64,000 bases of DNA from Phycisphaerae bacterium (GTDB taxonomy: Bacteria; Planctomycetota; Phycisphaerae; Phycisphaerales; UBA1924). The stretch covers positions 1-64,000 of the forward strand of contig BJHL01000008.1 of the NCBI GenBank assembly GCA_014192545.1, in the 5' to 3' direction. Each line of letters opens with the position of its first letter. The stretch's first letter is position 1. Below, piece after piece: positions 14,496 to 23,379 of the stretch. The notes under the pieces were generated by a model. The model was not told the DNA's origin. It saw only the letters and a program-made list of their open reading frames with translations, and did not search any database. Position numbers and translations under genes: made by a program.

Positions 14496-15326
14496 TCAGG
14501 CCAATCCTTCCGCAAGGTTTCGGACAAACGACCGCACTTCATGCGGCACGAACTTGCCGGCTTGTGCGGTCTGGCGCATGTGGCGAACGAGGGCCGAGCC
14601 GACGATGGCCGCATCGGCGTACTTCGTAACGGCGGCGACATGTTCTTTAGTCGCAATGCCGAAACCAGCGGCGATGGGTAGATTGGTAACTTCGCGCAAA
14701 GCCGCAACTCGCCTGCCGATGTCGGGCAGTTGTTGCGATTGTCCTCCCGGGCCATCGCCTGTCGGCGCGTTGTCACCCGTAATGCCTGCTCGCGCGAGCA
14801 TGTAGATGAACCCCGTGCTGGCCTGCGCGATCTGCAGCGCACGCTCGCGCGGCGTGCTGGGCGCGATGAGTAGGCTCAGCGAGAGCGCGTTAACGCGTGC
14901 GGCGTCGCGCAGTGCCGTGCTCTCTTCCAGCGGCGCATCAGGCACAATCAGGCCATCAAAACCCGCGTCTTTTGCTTGTTTCGCAAAGCCTGTCGGTCCA
15001 CCCATGCGATGCACGATGGAGACGCTGACCATCGCGACGATGCCAACGCCCACCTTGTCGCGAGCGGCGGCGACTTCATCAAAGATCGAACGCGGCGTGA
15101 CGCCTTGCTGCAGCGCATCGTGCATCGCTGTTGCAATCACCGGGCCATCAGCGATGGGATCGGAAAACGGAATGCCGATTTCAACGATCGATGCGCCGCC
15201 TTCTTCGCACGCACGCAGCACATCTCCCAGCATGCCCGGCTTAGGGAAGCCGCCGCAGACGAAGGGCATGAGGGCCTTGTAGTTGATGGAGCGAACGGAA
15301 GCAAAGATTTCGTCGATACGCGGCAT
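14496..15326 (-). CDS. trpA: Tryptophan synthase alpha chain
   Basis: Cleaves indole-3-glycerol phosphate to indole and G3P; indole is passed to TrpB. A 276-aa TIM barrel. Catalytic residues are at the canonical places: E49 in VEIGIPFSDP and D60 in ADGPV. Other landmarks are MPFVCGGFPKPG, GLIVPDAPLEES, LLIAPSTPRER, FIYMLARAGITG, IAAGFGIATKE and DAAIVGSALV. No trpB or other trp gene is adjacent, so the pathway is scattered. The start coincides with the family N-terminus. Confidence 0.96.
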   Translation of the reverse strand: MPRIDEIFASVRSINYKALMPFVCGGFPKPGMLGDVLRACEEGGASIVEIGIPFSDPIADGPVIATAMHDALQQGVTPRSIFDEVAAARDKVGVGIVAMVSVSIVHRMGGPTGFAKQAKDAGFDGLIVPDAPLEESTALRDAARVNALSLSLLIAPSTPRERALQIAQASTGFIYMLARAGITGDNAPTGDGPGGQSQQLPDIGRRVAALREVTNLPIAAGFGIATKEHVAAVTKYADAAIVGSALVRHMRQTAQAGKFVPHEVRSFVRNLAEGLA

Positions 15327-15621
15327 GCGTGAGCGTACGAGCGGCGAGCGGCGTTGTCGCATTTTGCAGTGCAAGGGCCATGCCGAGGGCAAACTGCAAT
15401 ATCTGCGTGCGGTCGGCGTTAGATACTGGACGCAGAACTTGGGATATTGCGACAAAATCCTCCTGTTTCGCGTCGCGCGGTGGGTGGTGGTCCGTATTAT
15501 TTTGTACCTGCGTGGCATGACGCTGCGCCGGCGTTCGGTTGTTCGTCCGCTCTTGAAACGTTGCACGTTCAAGCAGCATGAGAACGAGCGAAGCAACGCC
15601 GCTGATGGTGGAGTTTGAATC
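15327..15621. other. Divergent intergenic region trpA/tatA
   Basis: The spacer of about 295 nt must contain the trpA and tatA promoters. Small frames are open in it, but none has a ribosome binding site or sensible composition. No clear promoter pair could be chosen. Confidence 0.5.
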
Positions 15622-15957
15622 ATGCTCACAACACTGATCGCATCGCAAGTCGTCAGCACATCGCCAACGTTCACCCCCACATTCACGCTGGCCTTTTTCA
15701 ACTTCAGCGGCTGGGAAATGCTGCTGATTGCAGGTATCGGCCTGCTGGTGTTCGGCAGCCGACTGCCGACGGTTGGTCGCAACTTGGGCAAGGGGATCAC
15801 GGAATTCAAGAAGGGCCTTAAGGATGCGGGCGATGAAATCGGTCGCGAAGACGAATCTCGGCCTGCGATCACGGAACGCGGGTATCGCGCTCCGCTGAGT
15901 GCTGCTGGCGAAGATCGCCGGGTGGTGCAGGGGGAGCAGGTCAAGAGCGCGGAGTGA
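15622..15957 (+). CDS. tatA: Sec-independent translocase subunit TatA/TatB family
   Basis: Forms the channel of the twin-arginine export system in the inner membrane. The 111-aa protein has the TatA layout: a membrane helix (about residues 29-46, GWEMLLIAGIGLLVFG), the hinge SRLPTVGRN, the amphipathic helix LGKGITEFKKGLKDA and a polar tail. There is a 28-residue Thr-rich N-terminal extension before the helix, so the true start could be internal, but no better ATG exists between. GGAG lies about 11 nt upstream. No tatC is adjacent. Confidence 0.9.
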   Translation: MLTTLIASQVVSTSPTFTPTFTLAFFNFSGWEMLLIAGIGLLVFGSRLPTVGRNLGKGITEFKKGLKDAGDEIGREDESRPAITERGYRAPLSAAGEDRRVVQGEQVKSAE

Positions 15958-16035
15958 GCGCGTGATGCAGGTGCGCGACGAAGCAAACTGCTTTACGTTC
16001 GCCTCTGAGAACCTGTTGAAAACGAATGAATGAAA

Positions 16036-16062
16036 AAAAGCCCCGCGTGATGCGGGGCTTTT
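16036..16062. terminator. Bidirectional terminator between tatA and infC
   Basis: An 11-bp perfect stem AAAAGCCCCGC/GCGGGGCTTTT with a 5-nt loop gives a T-run on either strand. It serves convergent tatA (+) and infC (-). Confidence 0.92.
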
Positions 16063-16111
16063 GTGATTGAGTATTTGGTTCCCAGTTCCATCGAGCGTTT
16101 TTCGGCATTCG

Positions 16112-16146
16112 ATCCGGGCCTTCGCGGAGCCTGCGGCCCGGCGTCG
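16112..16146 (-). repeat. 35-nt palindromic 3' element, copy 2 (after infC)
   Basis: Arms in mRNA sense are CCGGGCCG and AGGCCCGG, with one end mismatch; the central A-T pair of copy 1 is replaced by G-C. It begins 6 nt after the infC stop. Confidence 0.85.
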
Positions 16147-16152
16147 GTGGGT

Positions 16153-16851
16153 TCAATCCTCGCCGTCGTCGCCTTCTTCTTGGGCGTTCTGCGCGTCGAG
16201 TTCCTTTTCCAGTTCCTCGATGCTCTTCTCGGCTTCGACCTTCTCGCCGCGAGCGAGTTTTTCGGCCTTTTCCTTGTCGAGCTTGCGCTTGGCGGCTTCG
16301 ATCTTGGGCTTGTCGGGCGCGAGAATGATGCTGGCCTGCTTGCCCATCCACCGCGGCGTTTGCTCGACCTTTGAAATGTCTGCCAGCGCGTCGCGCACGT
16401 CGGCGAGGTTCTGGAGTCCCAGATCCTTGTGAGCGATTTCGCGGCCTTTGAAGCGCTGCGTGAACATGACCTTGTGGCCTGCCATCATGAATCGACGAGC
16501 CTGGTCCACACGCACTTTGATATCGTGCGTGTCGATCTTCACGCTGCGACCCAGGCGCAGTTCTTTCATTTCCGTCGACTTCGAGCTTGCACGCTGCTTG
16601 CGCGCCTTCTGTGAAAGCTCGTACTTGTACTTGCCGTAATCCATCATCTTGCAGACCGGCGGACGCTGGTCTGGCACGATCTCGACAAGATCAAGGCCCT
16701 TTTCCTGAGCCATGCGAATAGCGTCAGACGTCTCGACGACGCCTAGCTGTTCATTTTCAGGACCGAGCAGCCGCACCGGGGTGATGCGGATCAGAAGATT
16801 CACACGCGTGCGTTGCACGGGAGGACCACTATCGCGACCAAATCGACTCAT
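16153..16851 (-). CDS. infC: Translation initiation factor IF-3
   Basis: Prevents premature 50S joining and proofreads initiator tRNA. The 232-aa protein has the N domain (NLLIRITPVRLLG, AIRMAQEKGLDLVEIVPDQRPPVCK read as adjoining blocks, MMDYGKYKYEL) and the C domain (KELRLGRSVKIDTHDI, FMMAGHKVMFTQRFKGRE). About 45 extra residues follow the C domain: a Lys/Glu-rich predicted coiled coil and acidic end (EEGDDGED). The start at 16851 is ATG with AAGGAG 12 nt upstream; a GTG at 16881 is the alternative. The unusual ATT-type start known from some infC genes is not needed here. No rpmI-rplT follows. Confidence 0.94.
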   Translation of the reverse strand: MSRFGRDSGPPVQRTRVNLLIRITPVRLLGPENEQLGVVETSDAIRMAQEKGLDLVEIVPDQRPPVCKMMDYGKYKYELSQKARKQRASSKSTEMKELRLGRSVKIDTHDIKVRVDQARRFMMAGHKVMFTQRFKGREIAHKDLGLQNLADVRDALADISKVEQTPRWMGKQASIILAPDKPKIEAAKRKLDKEKAEKLARGEKVEAEKSIEELEKELDAQNAQEEGDDGED

Positions 16852-17094
16852 GAATTCAGCAAACTCCTTCCACACTGCCACCCACTAGGCATGCGACAAC
16901 ATATCGCGTGCGACCTGTCAAGAACTCAAGTTGGAAAATCATCGCGCGACTCATGGTGCCTGGGTCTCGCCCAAGCACACGTTGCACCAACGAAGTTGTC
17001 GTGTCGCGTCGCGCATCTGCACTAGTCTAACGGTAGCAGGGCTGGGGTGCAAGGGATTTGTTGTGTTGTGATCGCAATGTGCATAAGTGAGAAA
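16852..17094. other. Intergenic region upstream of infC
   Basis: No gene. On the minus strand a perfect TTGACA is present about 60 nt before infC (complement of 16917-16922), but no matching -10 stands at 16-18 nt, so a promoter here is only a possibility. Confidence 0.4.
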
Positions 17095-18492
17095 TCACTC
17101 GCGGGTCAGCAGCACGATGACCATCACAAAGTTCGCCAGCACGCTGGCACCCAGAGCCCACAGCAGCCAAGGCCTGACCAAGGGCGAACCCTTCGCGATA
17201 GCCGCACGATCGGGTACCACTTCGACTGGGGCCGCCGCTTCGATCTGGGCGATTGCCGAAAGATCGGTGTGGGCGAAGTCCTTGTGAGCCATCGGCGGGT
17301 GCTGTTTGGCTTTGACAGCACGCAGGTCGATGAGCAAATCTTTACAGTTCTGATAGCGGGCTTTGGGTTCTTTGGCCATCATCATTTCGATGACTTCAGA
17401 AAGTCCAGCGCTCAGTTTGGGGTAGACGTGATCGGGCGGGACCAGTTCGGCCTTGAGATGCTTGTGCATCACGCTGCTGGGGTTCTTGCCGTCAAAGGGA
17501 ACCTGACCCGTGACCATGTGGTAGAGCGTGGCGCCCAGCGAGTAGATGTCCGCGGGCGGGCCGATGTTGACTTCGCCGCGAATTTGTTCGGGCGAGATGT
17601 AGTAGGGCGTGCCGAATGCCTTGCCTTGTTCGGCTTCGGCCATTTCGCGATCACTGATGGCGCGAGCGAGGCCCATGTCGGCGAGTTTGACGACGCCGTC
17701 GCGAGTGATCATGACGTTCTTGGGTTTCACGTCGCGGTGAATGAGGCCCTTTTCGTGCGCGTGCTGCAGAGCTTCGGTGACTTGAATGACAACTTGCACC
17801 GCGTCATCTTCACTCACGCGTTTGCGCTTGGTGATTTCGTCGTACACGGTGCTGCCGTCGACGAACTCCATGACGAAATAGTACAGTTCTCCCGCTTTGC
17901 CCACGTCGTAGGCTTGCACGATGTTGGGGTGGTTGAGCTGCGCAGCCGCTCGCCCTTCGGCGTAAAAACGCTCGATAAACTGCTTGTTTGTGCTGAATTT
18001 CTTGGGGAGAATCTTGACCGCGACAGTGCGGTTGAGAGAGATCTGCTTGGCTTTCCACACAGTGGCCATCGCCCCCGCGCCCAGCTTTTCGATGAACTTG
18101 TAGCCGGGGATGTTCTTGCCGCTGCGTTCGGCGGCGGCGGCTTCACGCAGACGCTCCATCTGGCGGCGCGTGATGTATTCGTTGTCGACGAGCAGTTCAA
18201 CCAGCGAGCGCGAGTTGGTCTCTACGCCGCGGCTTTGCTGCAAGCAGCTTTGCACTTCTTCGGGCGTGGCGAAGTTGTTCTCGATGACGAGCCGGCCCAC
18301 GATAGAGTCGATGTTGCTCGCGGCTTTCGCGACTTCTTGCAGCACTTCTTCAGTCGTGGGAATGGACGGACCTGTGCTGCCCATGTTGGCGACGGGTTCG
18401 CCGGCGGCCTTACTGCCTTGGGCGGCGGCTTCACCCGTTTTTGCGAGCGGGTTGGTTTCGGCCAAATCTGTCTGTCGCTGCGGCTCTGCCAT
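17095..18492 (-). CDS. Membrane-anchored Ser/Thr protein kinase
   Basis: A 465-aa PknB-type kinase. The N-terminal 130 residues include two short helical modules (GRLVIENNFATPEEVQSCL and LVELLVDNEYITRRQMERL) like the MshEN-type sequences found in many planctomycete kinases. Kinase landmarks are the P-loop GAGAMATVWKAK (138-149), K160 in VAVK, E179, HRDVKPKNV at 252-260 with D254, D272 in ADMG (DMG in place of DFG) and SPE in the activation segment. A single TM helix near 443-463 (WLLWALGASVLANFVMVIVLL, split here) ends the protein, so the kinase faces the cytoplasm with almost no outer domain. The start is at MAEPQRQ; an ATG six codons upstream is possible. Confidence 0.93.
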   Translation of the reverse strand: MAEPQRQTDLAETNPLAKTGEAAAQGSKAAGEPVANMGSTGPSIPTTEEVLQEVAKAASNIDSIVGRLVIENNFATPEEVQSCLQQSRGVETNSRSLVELLVDNEYITRRQMERLREAAAAERSGKNIPGYKFIEKLGAGAMATVWKAKQISLNRTVAVKILPKKFSTNKQFIERFYAEGRAAAQLNHPNIVQAYDVGKAGELYYFVMEFVDGSTVYDEITKRKRVSEDDAVQVVIQVTEALQHAHEKGLIHRDVKPKNVMITRDGVVKLADMGLARAISDREMAEAEQGKAFGTPYYISPEQIRGEVNIGPPADIYSLGATLYHMVTGQVPFDGKNPSSVMHKHLKAELVPPDHVYPKLSAGLSEVIEMMMAKEPKARYQNCKDLLIDLRAVKAKQHPPMAHKDFAHTDLSAIAQIEAAAPVEVVPDRAAIAKGSPLVRPWLLWALGASVLANFVMVIVLLTRE

Positions 18493-18859
18493 AACGAATG
18501 ACCAACGCATGGTGAAAACAGATGGGGCAACAGGCCACACACTGATTCGCACCGGACACCGGAGCAGCCTGCGCCGGTCCACCCATTTCCAAAGTCACAA
18601 AGTCAGCCCATAGCCTAGCCATCGGGAAACGCGGCGGGGATTGTAACGGATTGTGCGGAGTTTGCCGAGAGAATCGGAAACTGGCGAAAAGCCGAAAGAA
18701 TCCCGACCAGAAAGACACAAGTAGGTACGCTAAAGAAGGTTGGCGGTTGCACCGCCCGAAGTAGCGGTCGGGAAGTTCATAAATTCTCCGGATAATTGGA
18801 CCCGCAAGATTGACGCATCCGAAAACATGTTGGTAAGGTACAGACATCGGTAATTCTTC
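18493..18859. other. Divergent intergenic region kinase/pseudopilin
   Basis: No gene is supported. It contains an AT-richer stretch around 18778-18800 and the upstream part of the pseudopilin promoter. Confidence 0.5.
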
Positions 18860-18888
18860 TTGACAACAGGCGGATGTTCTGTTCTACT
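18860..18888 (+). promoter_or_regulatory. Candidate sigma-70 promoter of the pseudopilin gene
   Basis: A perfect TTGACA (18860-18865) is followed after 17 nt by TCTACT (18883-18888, three of six consensus bases). It would give a leader of about 135 nt before the start at 19030. Confidence 0.5.
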
Positions 18889-19029
18889 GCTGTCTGGAGT
18901 TCGGTGTGGCGGGATAGGGGGCGTCGGCGTTCTGCTGACGCCAAGCAGGCACGTGCGTGCCGACCGGTTAGACTGTCCGCTTGCGATCGTGCACTTCTGC
19001 AGTCGCAAAGCCCACTCGGAGGTTTTCCC

Positions 19030-20001
19030 ATGTTCGCTATGAAGATCGCGACGACTCGCACCCGCATTGGCTTTACGTTGATTGAGCTTTTGGTGGTGAT
19101 TGCGATTATTGCCTTGTTGATTGGGCTGTTGCTGCCGGCGCTTGGACGGGCACGGAAGGCTGGCTGGCAGGTTGTTTCGCTTGCAAATGTGCGGTCGCTG
19201 AGCACCGCAAACTTCTCGTACCAGAACGATCAGAAGGGTTACACAAGTATCGTCCCACTTCGCCAAGGCGGGCGTGGTCAAGTGCCAGAATTGCAGGCCA
19301 ACCAATTGCTCGCGATGTCAAGCTGGACGTACGGGGGAAAGAACTGCAATCAGTGGTGGGCAGGTTCGGCCGCTGGCGGCGGCAATGGTGCGTTTGATCA
19401 TGAAGCGGCGGATCGGCCTTTGAACCGCTATTTGATCGATGGGACCATCGAGCCAACGTCGCCTGTTGCGATTCTTCAATCCAATTCGCAGGAACGTCGG
19501 GATTTCCAAATTCCCTTCTACAAAGACCCAGGTGATCGGGTTTCGTACCAACAGTTCTGGTCGCAGAATACGACTCCAGGCCAATTGCTTCGCGGCTCTG
19601 TTGATCCAGTTGGAGGCGGCGTGATCTCGTCTTACGATGACGTTGGGACAAGTTATCACGCAACGTTGAAGTGGCACGATCGCCTCATCGGAACGACGCC
19701 CGCGGCTGGCGGTGCGTCGTCGTGGCAGCGAGCTTGGTATCGTGGGTTCCGCATGATGCAGAAGGCCGAGGGCATCATTCCGTCAAAGTTCGCTTGGCTG
19801 CATGACCAAACAGCGGATTTGGTGGCAAACGCTACGACGACCAACTACCAGTTCCGCAACGGATATGGTGATATCAATAAGTCAGTGCTCGGTTTCTTTG
19901 ATGGTCACGGTGCCTACGCGGTCATTCGACCCGGTGCGGGTCCGGAATCGTTCTCCAACAGCGACTACAGCTTCATCTTTGATCTTCTTCCTGGACTTTG
20001 A
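19030..20001 (+). CDS. Prepilin-like protein with N-terminal cleavage/methylation motif
   Basis: A 323-aa pseudopilin of the large planctomycete type. The leader MFAMKIATTRTRIG is followed by [16 protein letters not shown], so a prepilin peptidase should cut after Gly14 and methylate Phe. A long globular domain follows, ending in SVLGFFDGHGAYAVI, the region where this group carries its conserved His/Asp-Gly end. Function within a type II secretion or pseudopilus system is likely, but the substrate is unknown. GGAGG 8 nt upstream defines the start. It is the first of a three-gene group with 20027-20347 and 20715-21806. Confidence 0.9.
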   Translation: MFAMKIATTRTRIGFTLIELLVVIAIIALLIGLLLPALGRARKAGWQVVSLANVRSLSTANFSYQNDQKGYTSIVPLRQGGRGQVPELQANQLLAMSSWTYGGKNCNQWWAGSAAGGGNGAFDHEAADRPLNRYLIDGTIEPTSPVAILQSNSQERRDFQIPFYKDPGDRVSYQQFWSQNTTPGQLLRGSVDPVGGGVISSYDDVGTSYHATLKWHDRLIGTTPAAGGASSWQRAWYRGFRMMQKAEGIIPSKFAWLHDQTADLVANATTTNYQFRNGYGDINKSVLGFFDGHGAYAVIRPGAGPESFSNSDYSFIFDLLPGL

Positions 20002-20026
20002 TTTTTACTGCTGAACTGAGAGGCTT

Positions 20027-20347
20027 ATGGCGACTGGCAAGAAAGCGATCGATCTCAATGCTCAGGCTTCGGGTAAGCATGCCGAGGCTAATGATGCATC
20101 AGAGAAGCGTGCGAACATTATCAAAGTAAGCGCCGCAGCAGTCCTGTTTGTTGGTGCCGGTCTATTGATCTGGAACTCTGTGCGTGAGGTGAATCCAGTC
20201 GTCAATCCTGGAACGGACGCAGCTCCCGCAGCAGGGCAGGTGAAAGAAGATCCGCAGACGTACCAAGGAAAGCCGATACCGCTGGAATTGCAGGGTACCC
20301 AGCCTGTGGGTAAGCGTTGGATTCCGCCGCCGGACGGATCAAAGTAA
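20027..20347 (+). CDS. Small single-pass membrane protein
   Basis: A 106-aa protein with a charged N-terminal 30 residues, one TM helix (about 32-50, IIKVSAAAVLFVGAGLLIW) and a Pro-rich polar tail ending PPPDGSK that is predicted outside. No family recognised. It begins 25 nt after the pseudopilin stop, with AGAGG ahead of the ATG, so it is likely co-transcribed and may help anchor or assemble the pseudopilus; that role is inference. Confidence 0.75.
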   Translation: MATGKKAIDLNAQASGKHAEANDASEKRANIIKVSAAAVLFVGAGLLIWNSVREVNPVVNPGTDAAPAAGQVKEDPQTYQGKPIPLELQGTQPVGKRWIPPPDGSK

Positions 20348-20351
20348 CGAG

Positions 20352-20540
20352 CTATTCGTTCTTCAATTTGTCAAATGTTCCCTTCTTCGTTTCCTCATCC
20401 ACATACTTCTGAAACTCGCCCATCTTGTAGCTGACGAAGCAGAAGACGTGATGCAGGGTGAGCCATTCCAGGTCGCTGGGGTCCTTGGGCACGTCTTGGC
20501 GGAGGCGGTTGAGTTCGGCTAGCAGGGTTTCGGCTTTCAT
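20352..20540 (-). CDS. Small hydrophilic protein, unknown
   Basis: A 62-aa protein, mostly helical (TLLAELNRLRQDVPKDPSDLEW, in two adjoining pieces, then VSYKMGEFQKYVDEETKKG). The sequence has ordinary coding composition and no low-complexity run, and it fits exactly between its two neighbours, but there is no clear ribosome binding site. It is convergent with the small membrane protein, with four nt between the stops. Confidence 0.55.
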   Translation of the reverse strand: MKAETLLAELNRLRQDVPKDPSDLEWLTLHHVFCFVSYKMGEFQKYVDEETKKGTFDKLKNE

Positions 20541-20714
20541 CGTGGATCGTATCGCGTGTTTTTGGCTTGACAGCTTGGTGATTTTGCTGGATACTGCGGA
20601 TGCGGGCGTGCTGCTCGTGGGCGACTACGATGTCGCTGCAATTGAACCGCAATGGCAGACATGGATGTCATGCCGAAGTCATGCGACGCCGGTTTTCGGC
20701 GTAGGAGACAGTCG

Positions 20715-21806
20715 ATGCAGTTCCCGACGAACGTTTCACGCACAAGCCCAGCCAAGCGGGGCTTCACGCTCATTGAATTGCTCGTGGTCATCGCGATTAT
20801 CGCGCTGCTTATTAGTCTGCTTCTGCCGGCACTGGGTAAGTGGCGTGACACGGGGCGGCTATTGGTTTGCACGACCAACATGCGCCAGCAAGGCGTTGCG
20901 ACGCACACGTACGCGGCGGACTATCAGGACAAGTTGTACTCATTCTCGTGGCGAGCGGCCTCGGGCGGCGTGCAAGCGGTGGGACGCTCGCAATATGCAG
21001 ATTTGAATTACGCGTGGCAGAACGATTTGCAGGCGGCATCGTCACAGGCTGTGGACATCATTCGTCGGCGCACCGGCGCGGATACGACGTTTCCAGTGAT
21101 TGGCAACACGGTTCCTGGTTGGATTCCGCACGTGCTGTACACGCACTTGGTGCTGCAGGATTATGTTGCTTCGCGCCTGCCCGAAGTTTCGGTGGTCTGC
21201 CCCAGCGACCGGAACCGGCTGAATTGGCAAAACGTGGACGCGTTTAATGCAGGTCAGTTTGGGCTCTTGCAGCCTACGCCTTCGGTTGACAACCGCCGAT
21301 GGCCGTTTAGTTCAAGTTATCAGATTGTGCCGGCGATGTACAATCCGCCTGTGCACATTCCCAACTCGGCGGATGTGGTGATTCAGGCGACGTCGCACAC
21401 GACGTATACGAATACGGGTGATTTGACGGGCGACCTTGGCAAGAACAAGATGGTCGACGTGCGATTCCCTTCAGCGAAGGTGCAAGCGCACGATGGTTTT
21501 GACCGTCACTCGGGCAAGACTGAGTTGTTCTTTCTTGATCCACGGGCTAAGCAGCCATTGCTGTTGTTTGATCAGTCTGTGAATCAGCGTGAAACGCGCC
21601 GGGCCTATCCGGGATGGAATCCGCAGTTCCCCACCAGTCCGATCACGACGACGGTGAACTACACGCCGCGTTCGCCGGGGTTGGGAGAATGGATGCCGAA
21701 TTACGCACTCCCTGGACAGCCTGGGCGTTACCAGTGGACTCGTGCAGGCTTGCGTGGTGCTGACTTTGGTGGGGATGGCGGCGTGACTGGTGAAGTTCAG
21801 CGATAA
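20715..21806 (+). CDS. Prepilin-like protein (second copy)
   Basis: A 363-aa pseudopilin. The leader [16 protein letters not shown] is followed by [16 protein letters not shown], with cleavage expected after the Gly preceding Phe. The globular part includes [15 protein letters not shown] with a preceding Cys, and [17 protein letters not shown], whereas the usual family end is a His/Asp-Gly block. It differs from the 19030 protein outside the leader, so the two may have different roles. AGGAG 7 nt upstream fixes the start; the frame is open 63 nt further upstream without support. Confidence 0.9.
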   Translation: MQFPTNVSRTSPAKRGFTLIELLVVIAIIALLISLLLPALGKWRDTGRLLVCTTNMRQQGVATHTYAADYQDKLYSFSWRAASGGVQAVGRSQYADLNYAWQNDLQAASSQAVDIIRRRTGADTTFPVIGNTVPGWIPHVLYTHLVLQDYVASRLPEVSVVCPSDRNRLNWQNVDAFNAGQFGLLQPTPSVDNRRWPFSSSYQIVPAMYNPPVHIPNSADVVIQATSHTTYTNTGDLTGDLGKNKMVDVRFPSAKVQAHDGFDRHSGKTELFFLDPRAKQPLLLFDQSVNQRETRRAYPGWNPQFPTSPITTTVNYTPRSPGLGEWMPNYALPGQPGRYQWTRAGLRGADFGGDGGVTGEVQR

Positions 21807-21831
21807 ATTTGAGCTGACACAAGAGAAGCTG

Positions 21832-21869
21832 AGAGACGGCCTCGCGTCATGCGGGGCCGTGTCTATATT
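21832..21869 (+). terminator. Hairpin after the second pseudopilin gene
   Basis: A 14-bp stem with one mismatch and one G-U pair (AGAGACGGCCTCGC with its partner, loop GTCAT) is followed by ATATTT. Its T-run is weak, so it may be a partial terminator. Confidence 0.6.
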
Positions 21870-21881
21870 TCGCCTTCGCTC

Positions 21882-22799
21882 ATGTACCTACCTGACCACT
21901 TCCAATCTCGCAAGCGAACGGTTTCGTTCGAGTTTTTTCCTCCCAAGACGCCGCAGGCGGCGGGGGAGTTGTTTGATGCGATTCGGCAGCTTGAATCGCT
22001 GCGGCCGAGTTTTGTCAGCGTGACGTATGGTGCGGGTGGCAGCACGCGCGATGTGACGCATGACCTGGTGGTGCGGCTCAAGACCACCACCGCACTGGAC
22101 CCGATTCCGCACTTGACGTGCGTGTGTCACAACGAGAGCGATATTCAGCGGATTCTTGAGCGGTACGCCGCAGCAGGAATCAGCAATATTCTCGCGCTGA
22201 GGGGTGATGTGCCGCGGGACTTGCCAGCGGGGACGCCTGCGTGGATTGACTTCCGCTACGCGGCAAACCTGGTTGCGGCGATTCGCAAGTTCAATGACCT
22301 CAAGCGGCATCCGCATCCCAAGGGATTCGGGATTGCGGTTGCGGGGTATCCGGAAGGGCACGCCGAGACGCCTAATCGCATGGTGGAACTTGACCATCTG
22401 AAGGCGAAGGTCGAGGCGGGAGCGGACTTCATCATTACGCAGTTGTTTTTTGACAATCGCGATTTTTACGATTTCCGCGCGCGGTGCGAATTGATTGGTG
22501 TTCGCGTGCCGATCATCGCGGGGATTATGCCGATCACGAGTGTGCAGGGGATGAAGCGCATGGCGGAGTTGTCGCTGGGCAGCCGGTTTCCGGCTCCGCT
22601 GCTGCGAGCGATGGCGCGGGCGGGGAATGATCCGGAGGCAGTGCGGCGTGTGGGCGTGCACTGGGCGACCGAGCAATGCCGGGATTTGATGGATCATGGC
22701 GTGGCGGGGCTGCACCTGTACACGCTGAATCGCAGTACGGCGACGCAAGAGATTTACAACTCGCTGGGCGTGAAGGACAGCGAGGGGCTGGCGTACTGA
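21882..22799 (+). CDS. metF: Methylenetetrahydrofolate reductase
   Basis: Reduces 5,10-methylene-THF to 5-methyl-THF with FAD; the product feeds methionine synthase, whose gene metH lies 34 kb away in this window. The 305-aa TIM barrel shows VSFEFFPPKTP with the catalytic Glu, VSVTYGAGGSTRD, HLTCVCHN, ILALRGDVPRD, IAVAGYPEGH, GADFIITQLFFDN and AGIMPITS. The start is the ATG just ahead of the family N-terminus, only 18 nt after a terminator-like hairpin, so the promoter is probably very close or upstream of that hairpin. Confidence 0.96.
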   Translation: MYLPDHFQSRKRTVSFEFFPPKTPQAAGELFDAIRQLESLRPSFVSVTYGAGGSTRDVTHDLVVRLKTTTALDPIPHLTCVCHNESDIQRILERYAAAGISNILALRGDVPRDLPAGTPAWIDFRYAANLVAAIRKFNDLKRHPHPKGFGIAVAGYPEGHAETPNRMVELDHLKAKVEAGADFIITQLFFDNRDFYDFRARCELIGVRVPIIAGIMPITSVQGMKRMAELSLGSRFPAPLLRAMARAGNDPEAVRRVGVHWATEQCRDLMDHGVAGLHLYTLNRSTATQEIYNSLGVKDSEGLAY

Positions 22800-22874
22800 A
22801 AGCGGCAAATGGTAAATCGATAATGCGATAAATGTTGCGGTGGGCTTGCGTCTTTCGCCTGGGTATCGTTGGGC

Positions 22875-23315
22875 ATGCCATTTCCTTCGCGTGCGCCTTT
22901 GACTGTGCCGGGGAAGCCCTTTCGGCTTGATTGTCCCAAGTGTGACGCGGCGATGGATCATCGAACGTTGAAGGAACGTGGGGATGACTTTGGCGTGGAT
23001 GTGTGCGGCGCGTGCGGGGTGATGTGGTTTGATCCGCAAGAACTCAAACGCGTGATGGCGTGCGAAGCGACGGCTGCGGAAATTGATGACCACAAGGATG
23101 TGCGCGAGCGGCGGATTGCGATTTTTCGTGGAAAGGTGATGAAGTGTCCGCGCGATGGTGAGGCACTGATCGTTCGCGAGCACATGGAAAAGCCTGACGT
23201 GGATGTTGATCAGTGTCCGGCGTGCCGGGGGATTTTGCTTGATCCGGGTGAGCTGCGGCAGTTGGCGGAGCGGTCGTGGCGGGAGAAGTTGAGGGAGTGG
23301 TGGGGTGGGAAGTAA
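22875..23315 (+). CDS. Double zf-TFIIB zinc-ribbon protein
   Basis: A 146-aa protein made of two zinc ribbons. The first (about residues 20-60) has CPKC and CGACGVMWFDPQELKRV. The second (about 90-135) has CPRD and CPACRGILLDPGELRQL; its first knuckle reads CPRDG in place of CPxC, so one ligand is non-Cys. The conserved W/L-D-P-x-E-L signature after each second knuckle is typical of zf-TFIIB domain proteins, a bacterial group of unknown role. The ATG at 22875 is used; a TTG two codons upstream is possible. Confidence 0.85.
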   Translation: MPFPSRAPLTVPGKPFRLDCPKCDAAMDHRTLKERGDDFGVDVCGACGVMWFDPQELKRVMACEATAAEIDDHKDVRERRIAIFRGKVMKCPRDGEALIVREHMEKPDVDVDQCPACRGILLDPGELRQLAERSWREKLREWWGGK

Positions 23316-23379
23316 GCTGCAACGAGATGCGTGATGGAGTGCTGCCGAGAACTGCGGAGCGATGCCTATTCTTTGGGCC

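Noticed and set aside
17047..18501. A 484-codon plus-strand frame
   Set aside because: Antisense shadow of the Ser/Thr kinase, with Phe/Val/Asp-rich composition and no domain.
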